This document shows, piece by piece, positions 24,844-33,657 of a stretch of 64,000 nucleotides of DNA. The DNA is from CBDFHF01 sp965247565. Lineage in GTDB: Bacteria > Pseudomonadota > Gammaproteobacteria > Methylococcales > Methylomonadaceae. The stretch is taken from positions 2,232,001 to 2,296,000 of the forward strand of contig CBDFHF010000003.1 of the NCBI GenBank assembly GCA_965247565.1, in the 5' to 3' direction. The notes beneath the pieces are model-generated. The model ran no database searches. It saw only the letters and a list, made by a program, of their open reading frames with translations, and had not been told where the DNA came from. Each line of letters starts with the position of its first letter. Position 1 is the first letter of the stretch. The translations under genes and the position numbers were made by a program.

Positions 24844-25863
24844 ATGATCACAGATAGCCAACTAATAGACTGGCGCCAAAAAGCGTTACAGTTTGAACAA
24901 CAAATCAATCACACTGTTATCGGTTTGCAACCCGCAGTCAGACAAATCCTACTGGCCGTATTTGCTCGTGGTCATGTATTACTGGAAGGTAGCGTTGGTG
25001 TAGGTAAGACGACTTTATTGAGATCAATTGCTCACGGTTTAGGCGGTGACTATCAACGTATCGAAGGCACCATTGATTTAATGCCGGCTGATTTGATTTA
25101 TTACACCTATTTAAACAATGACGGCCGCCCGTGTGTGGATCCGGGGCCGCTCTTGAAACATGGCGATCGCTTAGCGACTTTTTTCTTTAACGAAATAAAT
25201 CGAGCCAGACCGCAAGTTCATTCTCTGCTGCTACGAGCGATGGCAGAACGCAGCATTAATGCATTTAATCGGGATTATCAATTTCCGCATATTCAAGTCT
25301 TCGCTGACCGTAATCGTGTGGAAAAAGAAGAAACTTTTGAGTTACCCGCCGCCGCTAAAGATCGATTCATGATGGAAATCAGCATTGACATGCCGCAAGG
25401 TGATGCTGATTTAAACGAACTGATGTTTAACCCGCGTTTTCATGATACGGATCAATTGATTAGCAGCATGAGTAAAGCCAGTCTGCCGTATTATCAATTA
25501 AACGATTTTGCACAAACATTACAGCAAAGTATTCAGACCAGCCCAAAGCTGCGCGATTATGCCCTTAACTTATGGAAGGCGACCTTAGATCCGCAACAAT
25601 TTGGTGTGAGTTTGTCTGATGTGGATATGGCGCAAATCATGCGAACGGGCGCCAGCCCACGAGGCATGAGTTATTTGATTCGGGTGGCAAAAACCAGAGC
25701 ATGGCTGGAAAACCGTGATCATGTGTTGCCGGAAGATTTGCAGAGTGTATTTAAAGTGTGTATGGGACATCGATTGTTTTTAAACCCCATGTACGCCTAT
25801 CGCCAGGAGCAGTTGTTAGCGGAATTGTTAAATGGAATTTTACAGCAGGTAGCAGCGCCCTAG
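24844..25863 (+). CDS. mxaR: MoxR-type AAA+ ATPase MxaR
   Basis: 339-aa MoxR family ATPase, a chaperone-like protein required for active methanol dehydrogenase. Walker A GSVGVGKTT (49-57); Walker B region FFFNEINRARPQVHS, with Asn before Glu where many MoxR proteins have Asp. RTGASPRGMSYLIRVAKTRA is the sensor 2 region. MoxR proteins act with VWA-domain partners, here MxaS, MxaC and MxaL. Ends 1 bp before mxaS. Confidence 0.95.
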   Translation: MITDSQLIDWRQKALQFEQQINHTVIGLQPAVRQILLAVFARGHVLLEGSVGVGKTTLLRSIAHGLGGDYQRIEGTIDLMPADLIYYTYLNNDGRPCVDPGPLLKHGDRLATFFFNEINRARPQVHSLLLRAMAERSINAFNRDYQFPHIQVFADRNRVEKEETFELPAAAKDRFMMEISIDMPQGDADLNELMFNPRFHDTDQLISSMSKASLPYYQLNDFAQTLQQSIQTSPKLRDYALNLWKATLDPQQFGVSLSDVDMAQIMRTGASPRGMSYLIRVAKTRAWLENRDHVLPEDLQSVFKVCMGHRLFLNPMYAYRQEQLLAELLNGILQQVAAP

Positions 25864-25864
25864 A

Positions 25865-26710
25865 ATGATTGAGCCGCTACATTACCGCTTGCTTTGGAAA
25901 TCCAACGCTGTTTACCCCGGCGCTCATCCCGGACAAATGGTGGGTGGCGGGCAGCTGTTCAAACGCCACGAGCCCTTGCTGGCCAGTCCTGATCCTCGAC
26001 GAGTTGATTTGCGCGCTAGTTTTCTAGATCCGTTTAAGTCTTATCGGGTTAAGGTTTATCAACAACAAAGTACGGTGGATGTGTATTTATTGGCTGACTT
26101 GTCGGCATCGATGAACTTTAGCGGTAGCCATGATAAAAAATACTCGCTGGTATCCGTGATAAGAGCATTAGCTAATTCAGCCCGCGATTACGGTGATAAA
26201 TTTGGCTTTATCGGTTGTGCCGATGTGATTGATCAGCGATTTTTATTACCAGCAAGTCGACATGCTGGCAATATTCAAGGATTGGTAGAGCAATTGACTA
26301 CTAGAACGAATGTTGGTTCTGCACAAGGTTTGAAAAAAGCGGCCAATTATCTTTCTGCCAAGCGCTCTCTGGTATTTTTGCTATCTGATTTTCATTTTCC
26401 ATTACCTGATTTGCAAGTCATTTTAGGATCTTTGCAGGCACACGATGTGGTACCGCTGGTGTTATGGGACGAAACGGAATATCTGAAACTACCGGAATGG
26501 GGTTTAGTGACCACTAAAGACTTGGAAAACAACAGTACACGTTTGTTAGTGATGCGCCCGACATTAAAACAGAAAATAATAACCTCTTATGAACAGAGGC
26601 AAGCGGCTCTAAAAAACTGTTGTCGGGCTTTTGGTGCAGAACCCTTGTTTTTGACATCGGGCTATGATCCGCAAGCAATCAACCGATATTTTCAGCAGAG
26701 AGCTGCATGA
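25865..26710 (+). CDS. mxaS: DUF58-domain methanol oxidation protein MxaS
   Basis: 281-aa protein with the DUF58/VWA-like fold and a metal-ion-dependent adhesion motif DLSAS within YLLADLSASMNF (about residues 77-88). VYPGAHPGQMVGGG near the start is typical of DUF58. Cytoplasmic partner of the MoxR ATPase in calcium insertion or enzyme maturation. Its TGA overlaps the mxaA ATG. Confidence 0.94.
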   Translation: MIEPLHYRLLWKSNAVYPGAHPGQMVGGGQLFKRHEPLLASPDPRRVDLRASFLDPFKSYRVKVYQQQSTVDVYLLADLSASMNFSGSHDKKYSLVSVIRALANSARDYGDKFGFIGCADVIDQRFLLPASRHAGNIQGLVEQLTTRTNVGSAQGLKKAANYLSAKRSLVFLLSDFHFPLPDLQVILGSLQAHDVVPLVLWDETEYLKLPEWGLVTTKDLENNSTRLLVMRPTLKQKIITSYEQRQAALKNCCRAFGAEPLFLTSGYDPQAINRYFQQRAA

Positions 26711-27582
26711 GGATTTTATGCTTGATACTGCTATTGCTGGTTGGTTGTTCCGGCAGTAAAGACGAAGCAATTGAGTATTTTGCTCTAGAGACACCGCGTC
26801 CCTTCGGTTATGTAATTGGCGATGAGATTGAACAGCGCATCATTGTTGAAACTTTACCCGGCATTACTTTGCAAACGGCCAGCTTACCGGGGCAAGGCCA
26901 ACTTAATCGCTGGCTAAATCTTAATGAAGTCGTGGTTAAGCAACAGCAGCAACGCTATGAAATTACCCTGCGTTATCAGCTGTTTTACGCGGCGCTGGAA
27001 GTAAAGGCGTTAAAGTTGCCCGGATTTACTCTACAGCTTAATGATGGCAAGCAAACGCTCGGCAAAGAAGTGCCCGCCTGGGAGTTTACCGTGTCGCCAC
27101 TGCGCGAATTATCGGTACGTAAAACCGAAAGCGGTGAATACATGCGCCCGGATGCGACATCACTTTTACTATCCGATGCCCAATCCGTAGTGGGTTTAAC
27201 GGTTAGTGCTATCGCGTCATTATTGATAGCGATTTATTTGGCATATTTGTATGGCTGTATGCCGATGGCTTTCAGACGTTTATTATTTAAACGCGCATTG
27301 AAGCAATTGGCCAAGTTGTCCATCGATAACATGGATCAAGCTTTAACTGTCATGCATCAGGCTTTTAACCGCTTGAATCAGCAACCATTATTTCAAAATC
27401 AGTTAGCTGATTTTTATCAACGTTTTCCGCATTATCGATCCATTAGTACCGAGCTGGACTGGTTTTTTCAGTATTCCAATCGGTATTTTTTTACTGAGCG
27501 TTCTTCCGTAAACGCTCAAGACTTAGACAAAATTAAATCGCTATGCAGTCATTGCCGACAAATTGAGCGAGGCAGTCGGTGA
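26707..27582 (+). CDS. mxaA: Methanol oxidation protein MxaA
   Basis: 291-aa protein of the MxaA family, linked in methylotrophs to calcium insertion into methanol dehydrogenase. The N-terminus carries a lipobox LLLVGC (Cys14), so it is probably a lipoprotein. A beta-rich domain follows, then one membrane helix at about residues 160-182 and a helical cytoplasmic tail. Start and stop overlap mxaS (ATGA) and mxaC (GTGA). Identification depends on both position and overall features. Confidence 0.9.
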   Translation: MRILCLILLLLVGCSGSKDEAIEYFALETPRPFGYVIGDEIEQRIIVETLPGITLQTASLPGQGQLNRWLNLNEVVVKQQQQRYEITLRYQLFYAALEVKALKLPGFTLQLNDGKQTLGKEVPAWEFTVSPLRELSVRKTESGEYMRPDATSLLLSDAQSVVGLTVSAIASLLIAIYLAYLYGCMPMAFRRLLFKRALKQLAKLSIDNMDQALTVMHQAFNRLNQQPLFQNQLADFYQRFPHYRSISTELDWFFQYSNRYFFTERSSVNAQDLDKIKSLCSHCRQIERGSR

Positions 27583-28574
27583 GTCTTGCCGTTGATACAC
27601 CTTGGCTGCTGAGCGCTCTGTCTCTGATGTTGTTGCCATTATTCAGCAATGGCATGCGTTCTTCGCCAATACCCTATCTGGCAATATTGCCTAACGATGG
27701 CTTATCAACCTGCATTGCTGGTTTGATAAAGCTAATTGCTATGGCTAGTATTGGCACTTTGGTACTGGGCATGGCCGGGCTTTATCGCACCGAGCAAACG
27801 GTGGAACGCATTGGTCACGGCGCACATATCGTGTTGTTGCTAGATCGCAGTAATAGCATGGATAACACATTCGCCGGAAAAGCCCCTCTGGCTAACGGCG
27901 ATGTCAATGAAGAGTCTAAAGCTACGGTGGCGAGACGCTTGTTGACTGAATTTGTTAAGCAGCGCGAAAACGATATGATCGGCGTCGCGGAATTCAGTAC
28001 TGCGCCCTTGTATGTCACGCCATTAACCGAAAACAAGCAAGCCGTACAAGCGGCTATTGCCGCAACATCTACTCCCGCATTAGCTTATACCCATGTCAGC
28101 AAGGGATTGGGCATGGCTTTGTCGTTTTTTCAACAGAAAACCCAAAGTACGGGGTCTCGGATCGTTATTTTAGTCTCCGATGGTGCCGCGGCTATCGATA
28201 GCGACAGCGAACAGAAGTTGCGAGAATGGTTTAAACAACAACAAGTCCGGCTGTATTGGCTGTTTTTGCGTACTGCCAACAGCCCCGGAATTTATGACAA
28301 GCCTGCCGATAGCCGGGATGATAATGCTCAGGCCATGCCGGAGTTGTATCTACATAAATTTTTTTCAAGTTTGGGCAGTCCCTATCAAGCTTACGAAGCA
28401 GAAAATCCGGATGCCTTAAAAAAAGCCATTGCTGATATTAATCAGCTGGAAAATCTGCCGATGCATTATGTCGAACGTATCCCCAGACAAGATTTAGCGA
28501 ATGCTTGCTATGTTTTTGCAACGGTTATGCTATTGCTGCTGCTGGGCGTGAAGTTTTGTGAGGTTAGAACATGA
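27579..28574 (+). CDS. mxaC: VWA-domain methanol oxidation protein MxaC
   Basis: 331-aa protein with two N-terminal hydrophobic segments, a von Willebrand A domain with MIDAS DRSNS (VLLLDRSNSMDNT) and one C-terminal helix, the BatA-like topology. The VWA domain would face the periplasm. MxaC is needed for activity of methanol dehydrogenase. GTG start overlapping the mxaA stop; ends in ATGA overlap with mxaK. Confidence 0.94.
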   Translation: MSLAVDTPWLLSALSLMLLPLFSNGMRSSPIPYLAILPNDGLSTCIAGLIKLIAMASIGTLVLGMAGLYRTEQTVERIGHGAHIVLLLDRSNSMDNTFAGKAPLANGDVNEESKATVARRLLTEFVKQRENDMIGVAEFSTAPLYVTPLTENKQAVQAAIAATSTPALAYTHVSKGLGMALSFFQQKTQSTGSRIVILVSDGAAAIDSDSEQKLREWFKQQQVRLYWLFLRTANSPGIYDKPADSRDDNAQAMPELYLHKFFSSLGSPYQAYEAENPDALKKAIADINQLENLPMHYVERIPRQDLANACYVFATVMLLLLLGVKFCEVRT

Positions 28575-29140
28575 CTTGGTTGAGAACGCTTAGACACACC
28601 GCATTGTGGGTATTACTGATCATCAGTGTCCTGTTGGTGGTTTGGCATGCGCTACTAATGTTTGGCGTTTATCGTGACAATTCTGCCATACAGAATTTGA
28701 TCTCGGGTCATGATGTCGATGTGAGTCAAGTGATTAGTGGCAAACCTGAGCTTCGTTTGGCGCGAGCTTATTACTTAAAACAAAAACATCGCTACGATGA
28801 AGCGTTAGCAACGCTCAGTCTGATTTTGGAACAGGGCGATAATCACTTTAAAGCCAAGACCCGCTATAACATTGGCAATATCTATCTGGAGCAAGCCGTT
28901 GAAAAAGCTGAGGCCATGGCAATTAACGAAGCCATGCCACTGGCAGGCTTGGCTAAACAAGCTTATCGGCAAGCTTTGGCCTATGACAGTCAGTTTTGGG
29001 ATGCAAAATATAATTTGGAAGTTGCCATGCGATTGTTGCCGGAGATGGACAGAGTTAATTTGCAGGATGATGAACCACCTAAAACTCAGCAATCACAACT
29101 TTGGACGACTGTACCTGGATTTCCAAGAGGCTTGCCGTAG
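28571..29140 (+). CDS. mxaK: Methanol oxidation protein MxaK
   Basis: 189-aa protein with one N-terminal membrane helix (about residues 13-35) and a periplasmic helical part with tetratricopeptide-like repeats (RLARAYYLKQKHRYDEALATL; KARYNIGNIYLEQAVEKA-like; LAKQAYRQALAYDSQFWDAKYN). MxaK belongs to the maturation set. It is embedded between mxaC and mxaL with overlaps or a 3-bp spacing. Confidence 0.9.
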   Translation: MTWLRTLRHTALWVLLIISVLLVVWHALLMFGVYRDNSAIQNLISGHDVDVSQVISGKPELRLARAYYLKQKHRYDEALATLSLILEQGDNHFKAKTRYNIGNIYLEQAVEKAEAMAINEAMPLAGLAKQAYRQALAYDSQFWDAKYNLEVAMRLLPEMDRVNLQDDEPPKTQQSQLWTTVPGFPRGLP

Positions 29141-29143
29141 TTT

Positions 29144-30133
29144 ATGCGTTTTAATTCATTGGCAAAAGATTACCGGTTTTGGTGTTTAGCGTTAGCGTTG
29201 CTGTCTATGATGGCGTTGTTTGTGTTTCCGGTCAGTCTGCAAAAAAGTCCGGTTTATAATTATGTGTTTATTGTTGATATTACTCGCAGCATGAATGCGA
29301 CTGACTATGAATACCAAGATAAAAATATCAGTCGTCTGCAATTTGTTAAACAAAGTTTACGCGAATTGCTGACCAAGCTGCCTTGCCAATCTAAAGTAGG
29401 CTTAGGTTTGTTTACCGAACGGCGTTCGACTTTATTGTTTGAACCCCTGGAGGTTTGTTCCTCATTTGCAGAAATCGATACCGCTATCAGTCAAATTGAC
29501 TGGCGAATGGCTTGGGCAGCAGATAGCAGTATTGCTAAAGGTTTGCTTAGTACGCTGGAAATGCTGAAAAACCTGGATAGCTCTATTGTGTTTATTACCG
29601 ATGGCCAGGAAGCGCCGCCGGTAAACCCTAGTTACCAAGCCGATTTTGCTACCATAAAAGGCAAGGCAAAAGGCTTGATTCTTGGGGCAGGGGGCTTGTT
29701 AGCCGTGCCTATCCCTAAATTTAACGCCCAAGGTGAACCTGCCGGTTTCTATCTGCAGGACGATGTGCCACATCGTTCAACCTTTGGACAATCGAACTTG
29801 GATCCTGCTTCAATTGAAGGTTATAACGCCCGCAATGCGCCATTTGGCAGCAAAGCGGCGCTGGGCAATGAACATTTAAGTGCTTTGCAGGAAACCTATT
29901 TGCAAAAACTGGCGGCTGAGTCTGGCTTAAGTTATGCGCGTTTTAATGAGATGCCTGCTTTGCTGGCAGCATTGCAAACGCCAGCCTTGTCAACCTCAAA
30001 ATTAATTCCGGTCGATACGCGCTGGCGCATGGCGAGTTTAGCGTTGATATCGGTTTTGCTGGTGCATTTCCCACGGGGCATAAGATGGTCAGGTTTCCAG
30101 AAAATCTGGCAGCGAACCAGAACACTGGGCTAA
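29144..30133 (+). CDS. mxaL: VWA-domain methanol oxidation protein MxaL
   Basis: 329-aa VWA protein with helices near both ends. The MIDAS motif is DITRS (VFIVDITRSMNATDY), Thr replacing the first Ser of DxSxS, as seen in some MxaL. It also has IVFITDGQEAPP. It is the last recognised gene of the maturation group RSACKL. No mxaD, E or H homologue follows. Confidence 0.93.
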   Translation: MRFNSLAKDYRFWCLALALLSMMALFVFPVSLQKSPVYNYVFIVDITRSMNATDYEYQDKNISRLQFVKQSLRELLTKLPCQSKVGLGLFTERRSTLLFEPLEVCSSFAEIDTAISQIDWRMAWAADSSIAKGLLSTLEMLKNLDSSIVFITDGQEAPPVNPSYQADFATIKGKAKGLILGAGGLLAVPIPKFNAQGEPAGFYLQDDVPHRSTFGQSNLDPASIEGYNARNAPFGSKAALGNEHLSALQETYLQKLAAESGLSYARFNEMPALLAALQTPALSTSKLIPVDTRWRMASLALISVLLVHFPRGIRWSGFQKIWQRTRTLG

Positions 30134-30186
30134 CCGATTTTATCTAACTGTTCTTTGAATGAAAAAACTTAAAATGAGAGAGTCCT

Positions 30187-30702
30187 ATGAACAAAAACAT
30201 ATTATTGAGCAAACATAATCTTTTTGTCTTATTTTTGGTGTTGTCCCTAATCGGGACTTTTATCACCAAATTTTACCCGAGCACCAGCCATTACTACTGG
30301 TTTTTAATGATGCTTATGTTTGGCACAATATCTATCGCCAGCGAGTACTATCGATTGCAGAATCAGCTTGTCGAGCAAAAAGCCACTTTAATTCAGCAAG
30401 GCTTGCATTGGCTGGGTGGTTTATTTGTTGCTATTATTGTCAACGCTTATTACCATTCCGGACGCATCTTTACCGAGGAAACCGGGTTGATTATGCTGTT
30501 AACGCTGGCGCTCACCATTTATACGGAAGGTAGTCAAAAGGGTTGGCGTTATTGTTTTGTGGGTGTGTTCTTGGGGCTGGTTGCTGTAAGTGCCGCTTAT
30601 TTTGATGATTATCTTTGGCAGTTGAGTTTATTAGTTATTTTAGGTGTCGCTTTTAGTCATACCAGTAAACCTGCCAAAAGTTTTTCAACCCGTGTTGTCT
30701 AA
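30187..30702 (+). CDS. Five-helix membrane protein of unknown function next to mxaL
   Basis: 171 aa with about five hydrophobic helices and few charged residues; a short polar stretch (EYYRLQNQLVEQKATLIQQ) lies between helices 2 and 3. I do not recognise a family. It is co-directional with mxaL 53 bp upstream, with GAGAG before its ATG, so it may belong to the methanol oxidation operon; that is only positional. No heme, metal or nucleotide motif is visible. Confidence 0.75.
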   Translation: MNKNILLSKHNLFVLFLVLSLIGTFITKFYPSTSHYYWFLMMLMFGTISIASEYYRLQNQLVEQKATLIQQGLHWLGGLFVAIIVNAYYHSGRIFTEETGLIMLLTLALTIYTEGSQKGWRYCFVGVFLGLVAVSAAYFDDYLWQLSLLVILGVAFSHTSKPAKSFSTRVV

Positions 30703-30811
30703 CTATTGCTGTGAATCTGATATAGATTTCTGTTTGATATGAATTGATATTCGCTGTACTCTTTCACCGATAGGATAAATTCCTGTTATTTTTATTTGGA
30801 GAGAATACGTT

Positions 30812-31333
30812 ATGAAAACATCAACATCAAACACTGCGCTAATTGCCGGGTTAATCTTATCGTCAACTTTTGCTTGCGCCGAACAGCAACCCATTGATAC
30901 CTGTATTGCTGAAATTCAAAAAGAAAAGTCTGGCGAAATTATTAAGCTAGAAAAGTTGAATGTGCAAGGTAAAGCCGTTTATGAATTCGAGTTGAAAGAC
31001 GCTAAAGGTTTTGAATGGGAATTTATGTGCGATTCCACAGGTAAAATCACCGAGAGGGAAAGCGAAGTAACCGCTCCTAGCGCGGATGCGTTTAAAAAAA
31101 CCATGAAAGTGTCCGAAAAAGAGGCGGCAGCAATTGCTTTAAAAGCGCATCCCGGCAAAATTCAGGAAGTCGAGTACGAAGTTGAAGAAAACGGTAACGG
31201 CAGCTATGAGTTTGATATTGTTAATGACCAGTCAGTAGAAACTAAAGTAGAAGTTGATGCCGCAAGCGGTAAAATCATCGAAGTTTCAACTGAAGACTGG
31301 GAAATTGGCGAAGAAAGCGAAGAAAAAAGATAA
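30812..31333 (+). CDS. Periplasmic PepSY-domain protein
   Basis: 173-aa precursor with a signal peptide ending at ACA-EQQ. Two PepSY-like units: residues about 30-85 (TCIAEIQKEKSGEIIKLEK, WEFMCDSTGKI) and about 95-165 (VSEKEAAAIALKAHPGKIQEVEYE, VEVDAASGKIIEV). The C-terminus is strongly acidic. PepSY domains are found as secreted inhibitors or ligand modules. The specific role is unknown. GGAGAG ribosome site. Confidence 0.85.
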   Translation: MKTSTSNTALIAGLILSSTFACAEQQPIDTCIAEIQKEKSGEIIKLEKLNVQGKAVYEFELKDAKGFEWEFMCDSTGKITERESEVTAPSADAFKKTMKVSEKEAAAIALKAHPGKIQEVEYEVEENGNGSYEFDIVNDQSVETKVEVDAASGKIIEVSTEDWEIGEESEEKR

Positions 31334-31345
31334 TCCCTCCCGTTA

Positions 31346-31378
31346 ATTCCAGTTCCTGTTCAATGCGGGAACTGGAAT
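31346..31378. other. 11-bp inverted repeat after the PepSY gene
   Basis: ATTCCAGTTCC (31346-31356) pairs with GGAACTGGAAT (31368-31378). There is no T-run, so it is either a factor-independent 3' end stabiliser or a weak terminator. Confidence 0.45.
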
Positions 31379-31546
31379 GGCTTGTAGTAAATCGTAAATC
31401 TAGTAGAATCACTGCGCGGATGTGGAGTTCTAGCCCACTTGCTTCAGGAAGCTAAGCCAGAAAAATTTGGTTCATTAGTGTCCGACAAAATATCAATCCC
31501 CCGTCATGCCTGGAAGCCAAAGGCAATTTGTGAGGTTAATAAAGTA

Positions 31547-31939
31547 ATGCCATTATTCAATAAATATATTGTTTCTGTACTGATTTTTGTGTCTATGGGA
31601 CTAGCGTCACCCTTAATACTTGCTGCCACAACCGGCAAAATTGAAAATGCATCCACCGAAGAAGTCAGGCAAGCGCTGGTAGACTCGATTAAAGCCACGG
31701 AGGATGCGATTGCTTCCTTAAAGAGTGGAGCCAATGATGATGTAGTTAATGAACATATCAGTAACGCCCGCCAATTAATTAAGAGAGTTGAAATTAATCG
31801 TCTTGATGTGATTCGGACTCGCTCAGCCGAAAGCTTGAAAAAGGCTCGGCAAGCGCTTAACAGCGGTCAAAAAGATACAGCGGAAGATTTTTTGACGAAT
31901 GCTCTAAAAGGTTTCAAAGAGATGCAAAGCTCTTTCTAA
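31547..31939 (+). CDS. Small secreted helical protein of unknown function
   Basis: 130 aa from the ATG at 31547, chosen over an upstream ATG at 31439 because it gives a signal peptide (FNKYIVSVLIFVSMGLASPLILA) and has GAGGT upstream. The mature part is helical, with a repeated pattern resembling small metal-binding/YlaH-type four-helix proteins (EEVRQALVDSIKATEDAIASLKSG, ESLKKARQALNSGQKDTAEDFL). I cannot name a family with certainty. Confidence 0.75.
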   Translation: MPLFNKYIVSVLIFVSMGLASPLILAATTGKIENASTEEVRQALVDSIKATEDAIASLKSGANDDVVNEHISNARQLIKRVEINRLDVIRTRSAESLKKARQALNSGQKDTAEDFLTNALKGFKEMQSSF

Positions 31940-31968
31940 GTTTACATAATTTAAGGCACGCAACCAAA

Positions 31969-32433
31969 ATGAAATACTTGACAAGCTATCGCGCAGTAAT
32001 CTTGGGTCTGGCCATAGCAAATGCCCAAGCGGAGGAAATTGGTTGTGTGACTACTGCCTGGAAATTAATTGGCTCTAATAACAAGGTTTGTGTACAGGCA
32101 TTTGATGATCCAAAAGTTCGAGGTGTTTCATGTCACATCAGTCAAGCGCGCACCGGCGGTTTGGCTGGGACCTTTGGCGTTGCAGAAGACCCGGGACAAT
32201 TTTCGTTAGCTTGTCGTCAAGTGGGGCCTATTAGTTTTGATGGTAAATTGCCGGACCAAGAAACCGCTTTTAGTGAAGATACGTCCATTATGTTTAAAGA
32301 AACTCGGGTTACGCGCTTGTTCGATGCAAAGCGCAATACTCTTGTTTACGTGGCAGTTAGTCGCTTACTTATCGATGGTGCTCCCAAAAACAGTATCTCC
32401 ACTGTGCCAATAATGCCTTGGAAGATTCAGTAG
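31969..32433 (+). CDS. creA: CreA family protein
   Basis: 154-aa secreted protein: signal peptide ending near ANA-QAEE, then EIGCVTTAWKLIGSNNKVCVQAFDDPKVRGVSCHISQARTGG (broken by four-Cys pattern), AEDPGQFSLACRQVGPI. This is the conserved core of CreA (PF05981), a conserved periplasmic protein of unknown biochemistry. Despite the name it is not a carbon catabolite regulator. Stands alone. Confidence 0.92.
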   Translation: MKYLTSYRAVILGLAIANAQAEEIGCVTTAWKLIGSNNKVCVQAFDDPKVRGVSCHISQARTGGLAGTFGVAEDPGQFSLACRQVGPISFDGKLPDQETAFSEDTSIMFKETRVTRLFDAKRNTLVYVAVSRLLIDGAPKNSISTVPIMPWKIQ

Positions 32434-32453
32434 TTTCAAAATCTCGCCGCTGA

Positions 32454-32834
32454 CTACTGGGGCGACAGAAATGTGTTTCGTTTATTTCTGTGAGGGTGAT
32501 ACAACACCAATACAGCTATTCCAGCCCCGCAACTATCAGCTAGCCAGTCAAGCAGGTCTGATTCGCGGCCTGCTATAAAAGACTGGTGCCATTCATCAGA
32601 CATCCCGTATAAGCTGCAAAAACCAAAGCTAACTAATGCCAACAGGACGGGCCGGTCTAGTAGATGTTTAAAATATCGCCAAGCCAAAATCGCCATAATA
32701 AAATAGGCGCCGCCGTGATGAATTTTGTCTTGATTAGTAAACCACATAGGCGTTGGCAAGTGGGCTTGGTCCGATAGCCAGTAGATAAGTAGGCAGTAAG
32801 AAAATAAGGCAATAAAGTCTAACGTTTTAAGCAT
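32454..32834 (-). CDS. VanZ-like membrane protein
   Basis: 126 aa, four short helices and the VanZ pattern: YWLSDQAHLP after helix 1, DKIHHGGAYFIMA, LYGMSDEWHQSFIAGR, DLLDWLADSCGAG. VanZ-like proteins of this size are common in proteobacteria; function unknown. It is divergent to the DUF455 gene, whose start is only 22 bp away, so the two promoters overlap the neighbouring coding sequences. Confidence 0.88.
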   Translation of the reverse strand: MLKTLDFIALFSYCLLIYWLSDQAHLPTPMWFTNQDKIHHGGAYFIMAILAWRYFKHLLDRPVLLALVSFGFCSLYGMSDEWHQSFIAGRESDLLDWLADSCGAGIAVLVLYHPHRNKRNTFLSPQ

Positions 32835-32856
32835 GTTTTTTTTGATAAATTAAGCG

Positions 32857-33657
32857 ATGAAAAATCTATTTGCGAATGCGGGCGCTTTTTTGCATCAGGG
32901 AAGCGTCGATGAAAAGCTCGCGTTGACTCATCAAGTATGGCAGCTTTGCTCTGCTGGGCAGCTGGATTTTACAGTAGTTAATCCGGTGTTGCCTATTGCT
33001 GAAGTGGTTTTTCCGCCGCAGCCCATCCTAAAGACTCCCCGTGATATGCCGAAACGAAAACTAACTTCACCGCAAGGAGTCGCAGCATTTTTCCATGCCA
33101 TTGCCCATGTTGAGTTTGTAGCGATTTATCTAGCCTGGGACATTATCTACCGGTTTCGTGATATGCCTGAGCAATTTTATTACGATTGGTTACGGGTTGC
33201 TGATGAAGAAGCGCAGCACTTTGAACTACTCAGAAATCATTTGCGTTCCATGCAAATCGATTACGGCGATTTACCTGCGCATGCTGGATTATGGGAGCAC
33301 GCTACCGATACAGCTGATGATTTGTTGGCACGTTTGGCGATGGTTCCTCGTTGCATGGAAGCCCGTGGACTGGATGTCACACCTGCTTTAATTGAAAAAT
33401 TTAAAATCTTAAATGATGAATATAGCGCAGCGCTGTTAACCCGAATTTTGACTGATGAAGTAGGGCATGTGGAGCTGGGGTCATTCTGGTTTAAGTATGT
33501 TTGCCGGGAACGCGGCTTTGAACCTGAGGCTAAATACCGCGAGTTAATTTCAAAATACTACAAAGGCGGTCGGCCAAAAGGCCCTTTTAATCGAGAAATG
33601 CGTATAATTGCAGGCTTCTCGAATGATGAGTTGGATTGGTTGGAGACACAACAATGA
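32857..33657 (+). CDS. DUF455 family ferritin-like protein
   Basis: 266 aa. Ferritin-like di-iron helices with metal-ligand pattern: FFHAIAHVEFVAIYLA, VADEEAQHFELLRNHL, LTRILTDEVGHVELGSFWF. It matches DUF455, related to the MiaE-like hydroxylase branch of ferritin-like proteins. Substrate unknown. The stop overlaps the NnrS start, suggesting co-translation. Confidence 0.9.
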   Translation: MKNLFANAGAFLHQGSVDEKLALTHQVWQLCSAGQLDFTVVNPVLPIAEVVFPPQPILKTPRDMPKRKLTSPQGVAAFFHAIAHVEFVAIYLAWDIIYRFRDMPEQFYYDWLRVADEEAQHFELLRNHLRSMQIDYGDLPAHAGLWEHATDTADDLLARLAMVPRCMEARGLDVTPALIEKFKILNDEYSAALLTRILTDEVGHVELGSFWFKYVCRERGFEPEAKYRELISKYYKGGRPKGPFNREMRIIAGFSNDELDWLETQQ

